From Rhynchopus euleeides (taxonomy: Eukaryota; Euglenozoa; Diplonemea; Diplonemida; Diplonemidae): 64,000 nucleotides of DNA. How positions within the stretch are numbered: position 1 is the first letter of the stretch; each line of letters starts with the position of its first letter. The stretch lies in assembly GCA_963210315.1 (NCBI GenBank), contig OY723304.1, positions 682,001-746,000 on the forward strand. Reading direction: 5' to 3'. The translations under genes were made by a program, and so were the position numbers. The notes under the pieces were generated by a model. It was given only the letters and a program-made list of their open reading frames with translations. It had not been told where the DNA came from and searched no databases. Positions 42,057 to 53,055 of this stretch are shown here, piece after piece.

Positions 42057-44162
42057 TCACGGAACGGGCTGCGAGAGTGATGGGTAGAGAGTCAGGTCTC
42101 GGCGAAGCTCGTAGACCCACACCCCTTCGACACCGGGTAGGACAAGGCCTGCTTCCATGAGGTGGTGGCGGGCAGAGGCCGGTATCACGGTGTGTGCATC
42201 AGACGGGGTCTGCATCCAAGCATAGAGGCATGTGCGCCCTCTGTGGCGGGCAACTTCACTCAGCGTCCAGCTGACGCTCACAGCAGGGCCGACCACTGTG
42301 ACGAAGCGCTGGCGGCTGGAACCGATGTCACCTCGTTCTACACTGCCAGTGGCGAGGCCGACGTGGCAATCCACCACACCCACACTGTGCACGAAGCGGA
42401 TTGCACTCTCGACGTGTGCTTCGAGGCTTCGGGCAACGTTCCACCCGACTGCGACCTTGTTGCCCAGCACCGTGGTGAGCGTCCCGTTGCTGCGGGTGAG
42501 GTGCAGTGCCACGATGGCGAGTGCGCTGCTGAGGTGCTCCCCGGTCTCCAGGTCGTGGTCCAGTGCCAGCTCCACAACACCCACAGTGGCGTGAGTGCGG
42601 CGCAGCACGCCGATCGGCAGTCGCTCAGATGTGTGGGTGTCTGACGGTGTTGGGGCAATGGCGACGGAGGTGACGGAGGTGGGTCGGAGAGTGTCCAGAG
42701 GGTCGGCCTGGCGGCCGACGAGGGCGGCAGGCCACACACAGACCATGGGGAGGGCCTGTTGCACGCCTTTCAGCACGACCATCTCAGGAGGGGCGTCCAC
42801 CGCTGTGTCGCAGAAGTCCTTCACAACGGTCCACAGCTCCTCTCGCACCGCCACAGCGCCGGGTGTGCACATGCCTTCGAGCCGTGCAGCCACATTCACC
42901 GTATGGCCGAGGTAATCAACACGTCTCGTCACCTCGTTGCGTTCTGTCGTGACAGGCCCGCTGTTCAACCCCACACGCACGGTCAACCCACGCCAGTTCT
43001 TCCCGCGAGGCATGCACACTGGCACCTGCAGCAAGCCCTGCGGCCACGACGCCTGCAGCAACGCTGTGTGGATACGCAGCCCGAAGTTCAGGCCTGCCAC
43101 CGGCAAGTCGAATGCCACCATGAATGCGTCTCCCACAGTCTTCACCTCGTACCCGCCGCAGTCGTCGATCACCTGACGAATCACCTCGTTGTGCACTCGG
43201 ATTGCCTTCTTCATCGCCTCAGGTGCACTTTCCCAGATCACTGTTGATGCACGGATGTCGGTGAACACAATCGTCGCCTCCTGTGCTTGCAGCCCGGGTG
43301 CGGCAACAAGAGGGTGCTGGATGTCCTGTGACCTGTGGAGTTCTTCGAACAGGGCATCAGGCAGGTAAGGCCTGTACAGCCGCAGGTGCATCTCGAGGGT
43401 TCGCAGTGCACCTGCCATGTCTTTCGACAGCTCTGCCTCACGCTCGTCCAGGATCTCCGCCACGCTGTCAACGTCGTATGCCGACAGGTGCTGCGCAATC
43501 TGCTGCACAGTGTCGATCGTCGACTGCATCGACGCCTTCTCCTGCAGCACCTGTTGTGCAAACCCGCGTGTGAGGTAGAAGTCGGCCAGCAGCACAACGA
43601 CGTCCTGCATGAGGCTGTACATCCGTGTTGCAACCGGGACGCGGCACGGCGGGTCAGTGCAATCACACACATGCGCTTCGCTGTCATCGAGCGTGATCCC
43701 AGCCACTGTCAGTGCTTGAAAGGCGACCAGACACACGCATGTAACCCCGATGACAATCTTCGTGACACGGCCTTCCAGTTGGTTCACAAGACACAGGTCG
43801 AGGATGATCATGATTGATTGCCAGAGCGACGGCGTCCCATTCTGCTCCGCAAGGAGTGCCGCAATCAAAGCTGCAAAAGTCCAGCCGTACGTCGCCACCT
43901 CGAGCACCGTTGCGGGCGCTGTCCTGGTGCACAGCACGTACACCATCAATGCAATACTTGGCAGAAGGGAACCCGCAGCATTGAGGTAGCGGTACACAGA
44001 GTGGCTGTAGAGGTGCAGCACAGTCAGCAGCGACGTCAGCCCGATGCCCGTCCCAATCAGACTGAGTATGAAAGCAGTCTTCTTGCGCCCTGCCTCCAGG
44101 TCTGTGTCACTTGCACGCTCCAAATAACGCAATGTATCCCGCCACGCTCCAAGCAGCCCCAT
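42057..44162 (-). CDS. Membrane adenylyl cyclase (class III), tandem copy 1
   Basis: 701 residues from the ATG at 44162 (MGLLGAWRDTLRYLER), the start shared with copy 2. About six hydrophobic segments lie within residues 28-200, with a DDSEAHVCDCTDPPCR loop before the last. Residues 200-285 look like a coiled coil linking to the catalytic domain. Residues 293-480 are a complete class III cyclase domain: metal Asp302 (IVFTDIRAST) and Asp345 (EVKTVGDAFM), purine-selecting Lys341 and Asp416 (RVDYLGHTVN), and catalytic Asn423 and Arg427 (NVAARLE). Lys plus Asp predicts ATP, not GTP, as substrate, giving cAMP. One chain holds all residues, so a homodimer would have two active sites. Residues 525-640 form a second cyclase-like fold lacking both metal Asp residues (VGVVELALDH, VLGNKVAVGW, GLATGSVERGD). 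No intron needed. The conserved sequence upstream of the ATG is probably 5' UTR. Confidence 0.85.
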   Translation of the reverse strand: MGLLGAWRDTLRYLERASDTDLEAGRKKTAFILSLIGTGIGLTSLLTVLHLYSHSVYRYLNAAGSLLPSIALMVYVLCTRTAPATVLEVATYGWTFAALIAALLAEQNGTPSLWQSIMIILDLCLVNQLEGRVTKIVIGVTCVCLVAFQALTVAGITLDDSEAHVCDCTDPPCRVPVATRMYSLMQDVVVLLADFYLTRGFAQQVLQEKASMQSTIDTVQQIAQHLSAYDVDSVAEILDEREAELSKDMAGALRTLEMHLRLYRPYLPDALFEELHRSQDIQHPLVAAPGLQAQEATIVFTDIRASTVIWESAPEAMKKAIRVHNEVIRQVIDDCGGYEVKTVGDAFMVAFDLPVAGLNFGLRIHTALLQASWPQGLLQVPVCMPRGKNWRGLTVRVGLNSGPVTTERNEVTRRVDYLGHTVNVAARLEGMCTPGAVAVREELWTVVKDFCDTAVDAPPEMVVLKGVQQALPMVCVWPAALVGRQADPLDTLRPTSVTSVAIAPTPSDTHTSERLPIGVLRRTHATVGVVELALDHDLETGEHLSSALAIVALHLTRSNGTLTTVLGNKVAVGWNVARSLEAHVESAIRFVHSVGVVDCHVGLATGSVERGDIGSSRQRFVTVVGPAVSVSWTLSEVARHRGRTCLYAWMQTPSDAHTVIPASARHHLMEAGLVLPGVEGVWVYELRRDLTLYPSLSQPVP

Positions 44163-45372
44163 CTCTGCAGATCCTTCACCTGTGCCGCAGTGGTGGGTGG
44201 TGTGTGTGCCGCTACCAAACAAGCCGAATTGGATACTATATATTGCACCCACTGGTCAGAGGAGACAAGATCGTTACTTCGAGACATTGACTTCGCCGAC
44301 GCACCACTGCAACCTGCATCAGAACAGACCCCTCCTGGCGAGGGCAGGGACATCCCGCCACCTCGCGACAGCAGCAGTGCTGTCCAAGTGGTGCAGCGGT
44401 GGGCTCTCAGATGCCGGACGGCACCAAAACCACGCAAAGGCATGCAGTGGTTGCTGTCCACTATCAGAAAGGCCAAGGGTGGTGGATTGACGCTGCGCCT
44501 GGAAAGGGCAAGTCCCACTTCAGCCCTTCACACTCGGGAGGCCCCGAGTACTGTCACCAAGACAATAAGAGGGGAAACTGCCAACATTTGGAATCACGTC
44601 GCCATTTGCATCAATTTGCATAAGTGACAGGATTTCAGAATCTGAGGGCTTGTGGGCTCTGGTGTATCGCCCTGCCGCTGTCTCCACGCCCAGGTTACCC
44701 ACAACATGCACCACAGACTTTGCTCCGGAGTCATCCATATCAGCACCCTGGACATCGGAACGCTTGTTCCTTGTTGGTTCACAGTGGTTGCTGCGCTTTC
44801 GGGGCGACTCAGGATTCATGTGATAAAAAATACACACACACACACACACCCCTCCACGTGAATCCACTACACAGACAACACTCACTCACAGACACAACTC
44901 GACACAGACTTGAGAGGAAATAAAGAGGTGTGAAGGGAGTGTATTCTGATTCAGACAAGACGGTGATGGAGGGGTGGGCCCTCAATGCCCTTGCACGTAG
45001 ACCTGAGAGCCCTGAAGTGAAGGAGGGTGTTGAAGTATACTGCGTGATATAACTGAACTGTAGGGAGGGTGTGCAAAAGAAGTACGGTAACTGTGCATCT
45101 TCAGCCCTGGTATTGGGTGCTCTGCTTCATGACGGTGCTAACCCAAACGGAGCGCGGGATGTGCTCAGCAATACCAAAATCAGCGGAAGGGGCGGGGGCA
45201 GGGGAGGGGGCTTCCCTCGGAAGAGCGGAAATGAACGCCTTAACAAAACGAAGGTGGCCTGGCAGCTTGATGACTAGACGGAACTGGCCTAATAAGGAAA
45301 AAGACTTGACACTCTTCATCAGAGGAGGGGAATAATCGGAAACTAATGTGAGAGAGGTACAACGTGAGGGGC
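44163..45372. other. Spacer between tandem cyclase genes
   Basis: The first 60 bases upstream of copy 1 (TGCCGCAGTGGTGGGTGGTG) are shared with the region upstream of copy 2. The rest shows no gene, apart from a CA-dinucleotide run near 44835. Confidence 0.45.
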
Positions 45373-47508
45373 TCAGGCGAGCCACTTTTGGCTGGGACGA
45401 CAACTGTGGCGGGGGTGGAGCTGGATGGTCGTTCTGTCTCCCGGGAGGACTGCCAGCACAACACCATCAACGCCGTTCACGCGAACTGCCTCTCCGTAAA
45501 GTAGTTCACGCACAGACCCCGGCATCGAACGAGATGACGCCTCCAGGCCTGACAGCCAGGTGAAGAGACAATCATGCCCAAGATCAGCAGCTGCCTCACT
45601 CAGCAGCCATGCAGAACCCACGGCAGCGCCGACCACGGTCACGAAGCGCTGGCTGCTGGATCCAATGTCGCCGTGCTCAACATGTCCGGTAGCGATGCCA
45701 CTGTAGCAGTTGACGGGACCTGTCACCTCCTGCACGAAGCGAATTCCACTCTCGACGTGTGATTCGAGGCTTCGGGCAACGTTCCACCCGACTGCGACCT
45801 TGTTGCCCAGCACGGTAAGCAGCGTCCCGTTGCTGCGGGTGAGGTGCACGGTCACAGTGACGAGTGCATCACTCAGACATTTCCCCGTCTCCAGCTTGTC
45901 GTTCAGGTCCAACTCCACCACACCAATTGTGGCGTGTGAACGCCTCAGGACACCGTCTTCTACCGGCGAGTGCACCCCGGAGGAGCGTCGCTGTGAGGTA
46001 TGCAGCATGGTAACGGGTAGGTGGTGCGGGTGGTCCAGAGGGTCGGCCTGGCGGCCGACGAGGGCGGCAGGCCACACACAGACCATGGGGAGGGCCTGTT
46101 GCACGCCTTTCAGCACGACCATCTCAGGAGGGGCGTCCACCGCTGTGTCGCAGAAGTCCTTCACAACGGTCCACAGCTCCTCTCGCACCGCCACAGCGCC
46201 AGGTGTGCACACGCCTTCGAGCCGTGCAGCCACATTCACCGTATGGCCGAGGTAGTCCACGCGTTTCGTCACCTCGTTGCGTTCTGTCGTGACAGGCCCG
46301 CTGTTCAACCCCACACGCACGGTCAACCCACGCCAGTTCTTCCCGCGAGGCATGCACACTGGCACCTGCAGCAAGCCCTGCGGCCACGACGCCTGCATCA
46401 ACGCTGTGTGGATACGCAGCCCGAAGTTCAGGCCTGCCACCGGCAAGTCGAATGCCACCATGAATGCGTCTCCCACAGTCTTCACCTCGTACCCGCCGCA
46501 GTCGTCGATCACCTGACGAATCACCTCGTTGTGCACTCGGATTGCCTTCTTCATCGCCTCAGGTGCACTTTCCCAGATCACTGTTGATGCGCGGATGTCG
46601 GTGAACACAATCGTCGCCTCCTGTGCTTGCAGCCCGGGTGCCACAGGCAGCCGCCTCACGCACAGGTCTGTCTCCGCACGGTGGAGCTCTTCGAACAGGG
46701 CATCAGGCAGGTAAGGCCTGTACAGCCGCAGGTGCATCTCGAGGGTTCGCAGTGCACCTGCCATGTCTTTCGACAGCTCTGCCTCACGCTCGTCCAGGAT
46801 CTCCGCCACGCTGTCAACGTCGTATGCCGACAGGTGCTGCGCAATCTGCTGCACAGTGTCGATCGTCGACTGCATCGACGCCTTCTCCTGCAGCACCTGT
46901 TGTGCAAACCCGCGTGTGAGGTAGAAGTCAGCCAGCAGCACAACGACGTCCTGCATGAGGCCGTACATCCGCGTTGCAACCGGGACGCGGCACGGCGGGT
47001 CAGTGCAATCACACACATGCGCTTCGCTATCATCGAGCGTGATCCCAGCCACTGTCAGTGCTTGAAAGGCGACCAGACACACGCATGTAACCCCGATGAC
47101 GATCTTCGTGACACGGCCTTCCAGTTGGTTCACAAGACACAGGTCGAGGAAGACGACGATTGATTGCCAGAGCGACGGCGTCCCATTCTGCTCCGCAAGG
47201 AGTGCCGCAATCAAAACAGCGAAAGTCCAGCCGTACGTCACCACCTCGAGGAGCGCTGCAGGCGCTGTCCTGGTGCACAGCACGTACACCATCATTGCAA
47301 TACTTGGCAGAAGGGAACCCGCAGCATTGAGGTAGCGGTACACAGAGTAGCTGTAGAGGTGCAGCACAGTCAGCAGCGACATTAGCCCGACGCCCGCCCC
47401 AATCAGGCTGAGTATGAAAGCGCTCTGCTTGCGCCCTGCCTCCAGGTCTGTGTCACTTGCACGCTCCAGATAACGCAATATATCCCGCCATGCTCCAAGC
47501 AGCCCCAT
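45373..47508 (-). CDS. Membrane adenylyl cyclase (class III), tandem copy 2
   Basis: 711 residues from the ATG at 47508 (MGLLGAWRDILRYLER). Nearly identical to copy 1 from the membrane region through the catalytic domain. The active-site set is shifted by two residues (Asp304, Lys343, Asp347, Asp418, Asn425, Arg429). Differences cluster in the linker before the catalytic domain (AETDLCVRRLPV for SQDIQHPLVA), in the linker after it, and in the pseudo-cyclase domain and tail, which ends CRPSQKWLA instead of LYPSLSQPVP. This mosaic suggests gene conversion across the 5' two thirds and relaxed or diverging function at the C-terminus. The pseudo-cyclase domain again lacks metal ligands. No stop or frameshift, so both copies look functional. 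Same strand and 1.2 kb apart. Confidence 0.85.
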   Translation of the reverse strand: MGLLGAWRDILRYLERASDTDLEAGRKQSAFILSLIGAGVGLMSLLTVLHLYSYSVYRYLNAAGSLLPSIAMMVYVLCTRTAPAALLEVVTYGWTFAVLIAALLAEQNGTPSLWQSIVVFLDLCLVNQLEGRVTKIVIGVTCVCLVAFQALTVAGITLDDSEAHVCDCTDPPCRVPVATRMYGLMQDVVVLLADFYLTRGFAQQVLQEKASMQSTIDTVQQIAQHLSAYDVDSVAEILDEREAELSKDMAGALRTLEMHLRLYRPYLPDALFEELHRAETDLCVRRLPVAPGLQAQEATIVFTDIRASTVIWESAPEAMKKAIRVHNEVIRQVIDDCGGYEVKTVGDAFMVAFDLPVAGLNFGLRIHTALMQASWPQGLLQVPVCMPRGKNWRGLTVRVGLNSGPVTTERNEVTKRVDYLGHTVNVAARLEGVCTPGAVAVREELWTVVKDFCDTAVDAPPEMVVLKGVQQALPMVCVWPAALVGRQADPLDHPHHLPVTMLHTSQRRSSGVHSPVEDGVLRRSHATIGVVELDLNDKLETGKCLSDALVTVTVHLTRSNGTLLTVLGNKVAVGWNVARSLESHVESGIRFVQEVTGPVNCYSGIATGHVEHGDIGSSSQRFVTVVGAAVGSAWLLSEAAADLGHDCLFTWLSGLEASSRSMPGSVRELLYGEAVRVNGVDGVVLAVLPGDRTTIQLHPRHSCRPSQKWLA

Positions 47509-48809
47509 CTCTGCAGATCCTTCACCTGTGCCGCAGTGGTGGGTGGTGTGCGTCGATCCCTCCACACACACACACACACTGGGAAGCAAGTGGTATGTCG
47601 GGGTCGGGAGAGTAAGATGTCAGAGAAGGGGTCGTGTGTCTTGTGATCGCTGTGCGGGAAAAAGGGAAGGCTGTTGTTTGTGCGCCAAATCCGTAGATCG
47701 TGGGTTCATTTCGTGGGTGTGGTACCTATAAAACGTGTTTGTTTGTGCGCCAAATCCGGGAAAAACAAAAACAACTCCGCAGCCTGATGAGAAGGTTGAA
47801 TTTGTTGCCCAAGCGCTGCCTACTATCTTTTTGACACTGACAGGTCCCCTGTTGTGGTAAAAAAGGAGTCGTGGTCAAGTGATGAGACACTGCTACTCTT
47901 CACCGGGCACAGTACCTCCCGGGGTGACACATAATATCATTCCCAGGGAACAACAGGCCTGTCATATGTGACATCATCGTCAGGGCCAGCCAATGATTGG
48001 AAGTGGGGGGGGGGGGGTTCGGGCGAGGCGTTGACTTCGGCGACACGATCACTGCAAAACACTGATCCTCAAGACGATGCGAAAGAAGATGGAGTGCACC
48101 ATCGCCTGACACGCGACCCGACAGTCTAGTTCGCATGGCGGGCAATGGAGAAGAGCACTGATTCAAGATCTCCGGAAGATATTTGGAACCCACGATCTCT
48201 CTACAACCGTGGTCTCAAAAGGCACCCCCACAGCTGACATGGAATCACCCTTGAATCACGGCGTACATGGCACAGCCGACATCTGCCCCCTTGCAGGAAG
48301 CAGTGAAGGCCACACATGCAGCAAATCTCAGCACTGGCCTTCGCCACGAGGGGAAGGCAATGCTTGCAAGTGTCAACACAGATCTCAGTGGGAGTTCCAT
48401 GGCATGGTGGTAGTGGTGCGACGATTAACCCATTCGGGCTGCGGTGATGTTGCATGCTCCGGCCTGATGACTAACCCGGGGGCCATGAAACAGACAGAAT
48501 GGAGCCAAGGCAGGGGAGATTCGGTCCACTTCCTAACAGGAGCAGGAGTCACCTCTCTGCCTTTACCAGGGGCAAGAGCCTTGCTGATGTAACAAATGAA
48601 ACAGGACAGAGAAAAAGCGAGCAAGATTTACAGAGAGTCTCAATGCCGCCATGGCATGGGACGTGCCACGAACAGGGCACTCTTACTTAGCGCATTCAAA
48701 AAAAATGACATGAAAGCCAGATGCGGGGGTGATTCGAAGACTGTTTTGGATGTTCGCTACTGAAGCTACTGAATGAACACTCACAGGGAGGGGGTGGGTA
48801 GTGAAATCG
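47509..48809. other. Spacer upstream of cyclase copy 2
   Basis: Contains a TGTGTGTG run (47562-47579), the dispersed 110-base repeat (47743-47870, matching about 1836 and 2808), and a G run (48006-48018). No gene recognised. Confidence 0.45.
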
Positions 48810-48889
48810 AATTTGGGGGAAGGTCATTAAAGATTTCCCCGCCCCCTCGCTCCACGTTGCTAACTATTCTACCACTCTAGGAGGTCATT

Positions 48890-49710
48890 CTCAGTACAAG
48901 AGGACAGTGTCAGTCCAGGAGGACTTTCGCAGTACAGGAATCCTTTCAGTACAGGAGGACTTTCTCAGTGCAGGACTCCTCTCAGTCCAGGAAGACTTTC
49001 TCAGTGCAGGACTCCTCTCAGGACAGGACTCCTTACAGTCCAGGAGGACCTTCTCAGTACAGGACTCCTGAAAAACCGAGAATCTGCCCCCCCAGAAGTC
49101 ACATAGCATTTGCAAGATTTCCTCCTCCAACCAGCGAAAAGACCAAAAATGGCCAAAAAACCGGTTTTTTCTGCGTAGTACAGGACTCCTCTCAGTCCAG
49201 GAAGACTTTCTCAGTACAGGAGGACTATCTCAGTACGGGACTCCTCTCAGTACAGGAGGACTTTCTCAGTACAGGACTCCTCTCAGTACAGCACTCCTCT
49301 CAGTACAGGAGGGCTTTCTCAGGACAGGACTCCTCTCAGTACAGGAAGACTTTCTCAGCGCAGGACTCCTCTCAGTCCAGGAAGACTTTCTCAGTACAGG
49401 AGGACTTTCTCAGTACAGGACTCCTCTCAGGACAGGACTCCTCTTAGTACAGGAGGACTTTCTCAGTACATGACTCCTCTCAGTACAGCACTCCTCTCAG
49501 GACAGGAGGACTTTCTCAGTACAGGACTCCTTTCAGTACAGGAGGACTTTCTCAGTACAGGACTCCTCTCAGGACAGGACTCCTCTTAGTACAGGAGGAC
49601 TTTCTCAGTACAGGACTCCTCTCAGTACAGCACTCCTCTCAGTCCAGGAAGACTTTCTCAGTACAAGAGGACTCTCTCACAGGCGGTCATTCTCAGTACA
49701 GGTACGCCTA
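48890..49710 (+). repeat. CTCAGTACAGGA minisatellite, left arm
   Basis: Units of about 20 bases (TCTCAGTACAGGACTCC, TCTCAGTACAGGAGGACTT) repeat some 40 times. One interruption at 49060-49180 (AACCGAGAATCTGCCCCC to AACCGGTTTTTTCTGCG) recurs twice in the right arm. Confidence 0.85.
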
Positions 49711-50149
49711 TCAGGAAGGGCTGCCCAGGCAGAAAACTGAGTGACGCGTGTAATTGCCCAAAACAAGCTCAAAACCCAAGAATTCCTTCGAAAACGGGCT
49801 CAAAAGTGAAAAATAGGACTTTCCGAAAAAAAAAAATCGAAAAGGTCCCCTTAGCAGAAGTAGGATTATTGGACCCAGAAACCGAGAATCCGGGACCAGA
49901 CCCCCCTCCAGGGATCACCTGGGGCCGGGCGGTTTTGACCCCCCCAACCAGCGAAAAGGCCAGAAATGACCAAAAAACCGGTTTTTCTGTTTGCCATTTA
50001 AATAATTACTACGGATTGTAGTTGGATGGAGAACGGTCACCGTGGACTCAGATGTCCCAAAACATGAAATCCTATACACCTAACATGTCGGGAGCTTGCG
50101 TTTTAAAATAGCAAACACACTTTTACCCGGTGTACCCAGCAGAGTACCC

Positions 50150-50785
50150 TATGCATACTTGTCCCCCCTTTATGGGGAAGCCATTTTCCCCCCGATTCAG
50201 CCCCTAAAAGGTCCCGCATATCGCGACGGGTGGAATATGGGGGGATTATGACGGGGATATGGGGGAAATACGATGAAATATGGTAGATTTATGGGGGAAT
50301 ACGCGGGATTTCCTGCTATTTTTGGCTGGAGAAAATACGCGAGATTTTAGTCCTTTTGGTCTGGCTGACGCCCAAAAAAAAGTCAAATTTGGGTACTTCT
50401 TGGGTACTTGTTGGGTCACCGAAAAAGGGGGGGGGGTGTCAAAACTTATTTTCTTGGGTGGAAAAATTCGACCTCCCAGAATCGTGATGTTCTTCCCCCA
50501 TCGTACTTTTTGGACTCCGCGCGGATCGTAGTGGGGTCATTTTTGTGGTCTAGGTGACAAACTTCACCCGTGAAATGCGGGTCTGGTTCAGGCAGTTGTG
50601 CCTGTGAATGCTGGGAGGAGAGGAGTGGGAGATCAGTTCAGGGGCACTTTGCTGGTTGAGGGTTACAACAAAAAGGGACCTGCAGGCAGGAAGTGAGGGG
50701 AGGGGGTGGGGGGTTTTGGGGCTGTGGCACCCGCACTCTCTCTACGGCTCTACTGGCTTACTCCAGCCTCTGGACCGTCTACGCT
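50150..50785. other. Inner flank of the composite
   Basis: AT-rich phrase repeats of ATATGGGGGAAATA type at 50225-50300, like 58456-58550. Then GTCAAATTTGGGTACTTCTT with GGGTCACCGAAAAA (recurring at 53500-53545), and one satellite unit (50515-50600). No gene. Confidence 0.5.
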
Positions 50786-52258
50786 CTACTCTCCTTCTTC
50801 AACCGCTGGAATCTCGATGTGTTCCGTGTCGTGGTCCTGAAGCTTCGCGAGTAACTCTTCCTGACTCCACTCTGGGCGGACTACGAGTTCCCTCGCCTCC
50901 GCATATTCCCTCAGTTCCGACAGAGTAAAACACCGGTCCATACTCTCAATGAGTTCAAGAATAGCGGGTATGTTTTTACTCTGGCAGTTGAGGATCCCGC
51001 GTGCCAGGGCTTGCTGCACCAACACCCCCTTTAACCACGACACATCACAGTGGAATACAATGCAAATACTGTCAATCAAGGCAGTCCGCTTGCGCTTGCG
51101 TTCAGATGCGTTATTGTCTGCGATCCTCGCGACTTCGAGTTCCGCAAGTCACAGCTTGCCAATACGGAGCTTCCTCTCCTGCACCGCCTCCAGCTTTCCC
51201 CCCAGAGAAGAGATCTGGGCCTCTGTGACACCTGGAGAGGTGCCATCAACCCAATGCTGCATGCAACAGAGCTTGGCGCGGAGGACACCATCCCGGATAG
51301 CGACCCCCCCATTCATCATCAACACCCTCCGCATCCTGCCGCAGACCCCTTCCAGGACCACAGGTCCCAGTGCGCCTGTTCTCTCTGCAGCCATCCCTTC
51401 CGTGGACTGGGAGTATCTCTTGTACTCGGAGTAGCAACCGGAAGCAAAACGGTGGATGGATGTGCGGAGAAACTTCTCAGCGTCGGCCTTGTCCACCTTG
51501 GGGCAGAGGGTCGAACCCTGGTGAGAAGTCCACCCACCGTCCGACTTCGGCCGATGCCGCTAACCTTGGGCCGTTGAGTCGGCAGGTGCGACGGATCATT
51601 TGTTACGTATAGACAGTTCTGTGTGTGTGGCTGCCGTCCTCTTATTGTTTTCTGGTTGTCCTTGTCCACTTGGCTTTTAAGTTTACCAGCCCCCGACCGA
51701 TAATTGTTTTCCAATCTTCCCTCTCCTCGCACGTGGTGGAAGCGTCAACACCTCAAAGAAGGAAGAATATCGTGGTGGGCACCATAGTATTTGGCGACAC
51801 CAGATTCAGCGAGAAGAGTGGGGACAACCTCGTTCAACTGTTCCTCTGACACCTGTGCGGCGAGGAGGATAGTCAAAATTTACAGTGCAAGCAATTGTAC
51901 ATGCATTTTCCCTAGTCATCGCCAGTTCCTCAGGAACACTGCCCTTCAGTGTGCACGTTGCAGACTCGAACGAGAGGCACAGGGACTGGCCGAAGCAGTC
52001 TTCCTGGTGATCTCTCCAGCTCTGGAGGTACCCATCCTCTGCATTCGCCTCCGCTTGCCACAAGCGCCAGGCGAGGAAGCGGAACAACTCCGAGGAGAAC
52101 CTGAGCTGGCAAGTGTCACTTGCCTGGGCCTCGCTCTTCGAGAACCGTGACACAAACAGAATGCAGGGGTACACGAGGTGCGCGAAGCGGATTCCCATCC
52201 TCCGCACAGTCTCGCGGTCCCCCTCCAACTCCATCACAGCCTCGTACGTCTTCGTATC

Positions 52259-52674
52259 CAGTGATCTGAGTAGGTACCGTACCAGGTACCGGGGGGTAGT
52301 ACCCCCTGGTACCCCCAAAATGGTCATTTTCAGTTTCGCGAAATTTGCATTTCCGGCGTTTTTCAGAGCTGTGGTGGGGTCACTTTGCTCTGGGAGATGA
52401 GTTTTTGGCCAATCAATTTTTTTCGATTTTCCTTAGGAAATGTGGACCAGCCCAAAATGAAAAATGGAGGGGGGGTACTTCGAACCTAAGGTCAAAAAAA
52501 TTTTGCGACCAACCAAACTCATCTCCCAGAGCAAAATGACCACACTACTGGCCGGAATTGATCCGGAAATTCCTAATTTCTGAAAAATTTTGGGCTGGGA
52601 CCCAAGTCTGGATTTTCGAAGTCCCGGGGGGTACCGGGGGGTAGTACCTGGTACGGTACCCACTCAGATCACTG
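52259..52674. mobile_element. hAT-like MITE in the decayed gene
   Basis: Ends CAGTGATCTGAGTAGGTACC and GGTACCCACTCAGATCACTG, flanked by TCGTATC on both sides (52252-52258, 52675-52681). A 7- to 8-base duplication with CAGTG termini fits hAT elements. Most of the 416 bases fold on themselves through GCTCTGGGAGATGAGTTT and its complement. Confidence 0.75.
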
Positions 52675-52892
52675 TCGTATCCCTATTTGCAACTTCACGA
52701 AAGAAGGATGCGCAGGAGGAAATCGAGGACGTTATCGTCGCCGTCAACGAGCTGCGAGAGGGACCAACAGGCGGCCGCAGTGGTGCAGAAGCGGCCGTTC
52801 GAAGCTTTTTGCCACAGTAGCCCAGACACCTTGATTACATGCGGACATTCTCTCGCGATGAATGCGGCGAAGGCAGGGTCATGTGCCGCATA

Positions 52893-53055
52893 CACGGTGG
52901 ACTCCAGCGGGGGTAGGGTAACCCTTTTCGGGAGTCTCAACTAGCGGGAGTCTCGGACTCCCGCTAGCGGGAGTCTCCAGTACATACTGCAGAAAAAGAC
53001 ACCCTCTCAGACTCCCGCTCCCAGACTCCCGCTAGGGTGGCTGGAGTCCACCGTG
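52893..53055. mobile_element. CACGGTGGACTCC MITE, copy 2, in the decayed gene
   Basis: Inverted relative to 36217-36424 and shorter (163 bases). Flanked by TA (52891-52892, 53056-53057). Removing it with one TA restores an open Tyr codon in the host frame, so it inserted into an exon. Confidence 0.8.

Noticed and set aside
47640-47720. Possible tRNA-like GGGTTCA box
   Set aside because: No acceptor or anticodon stem could be folded around it by eye.
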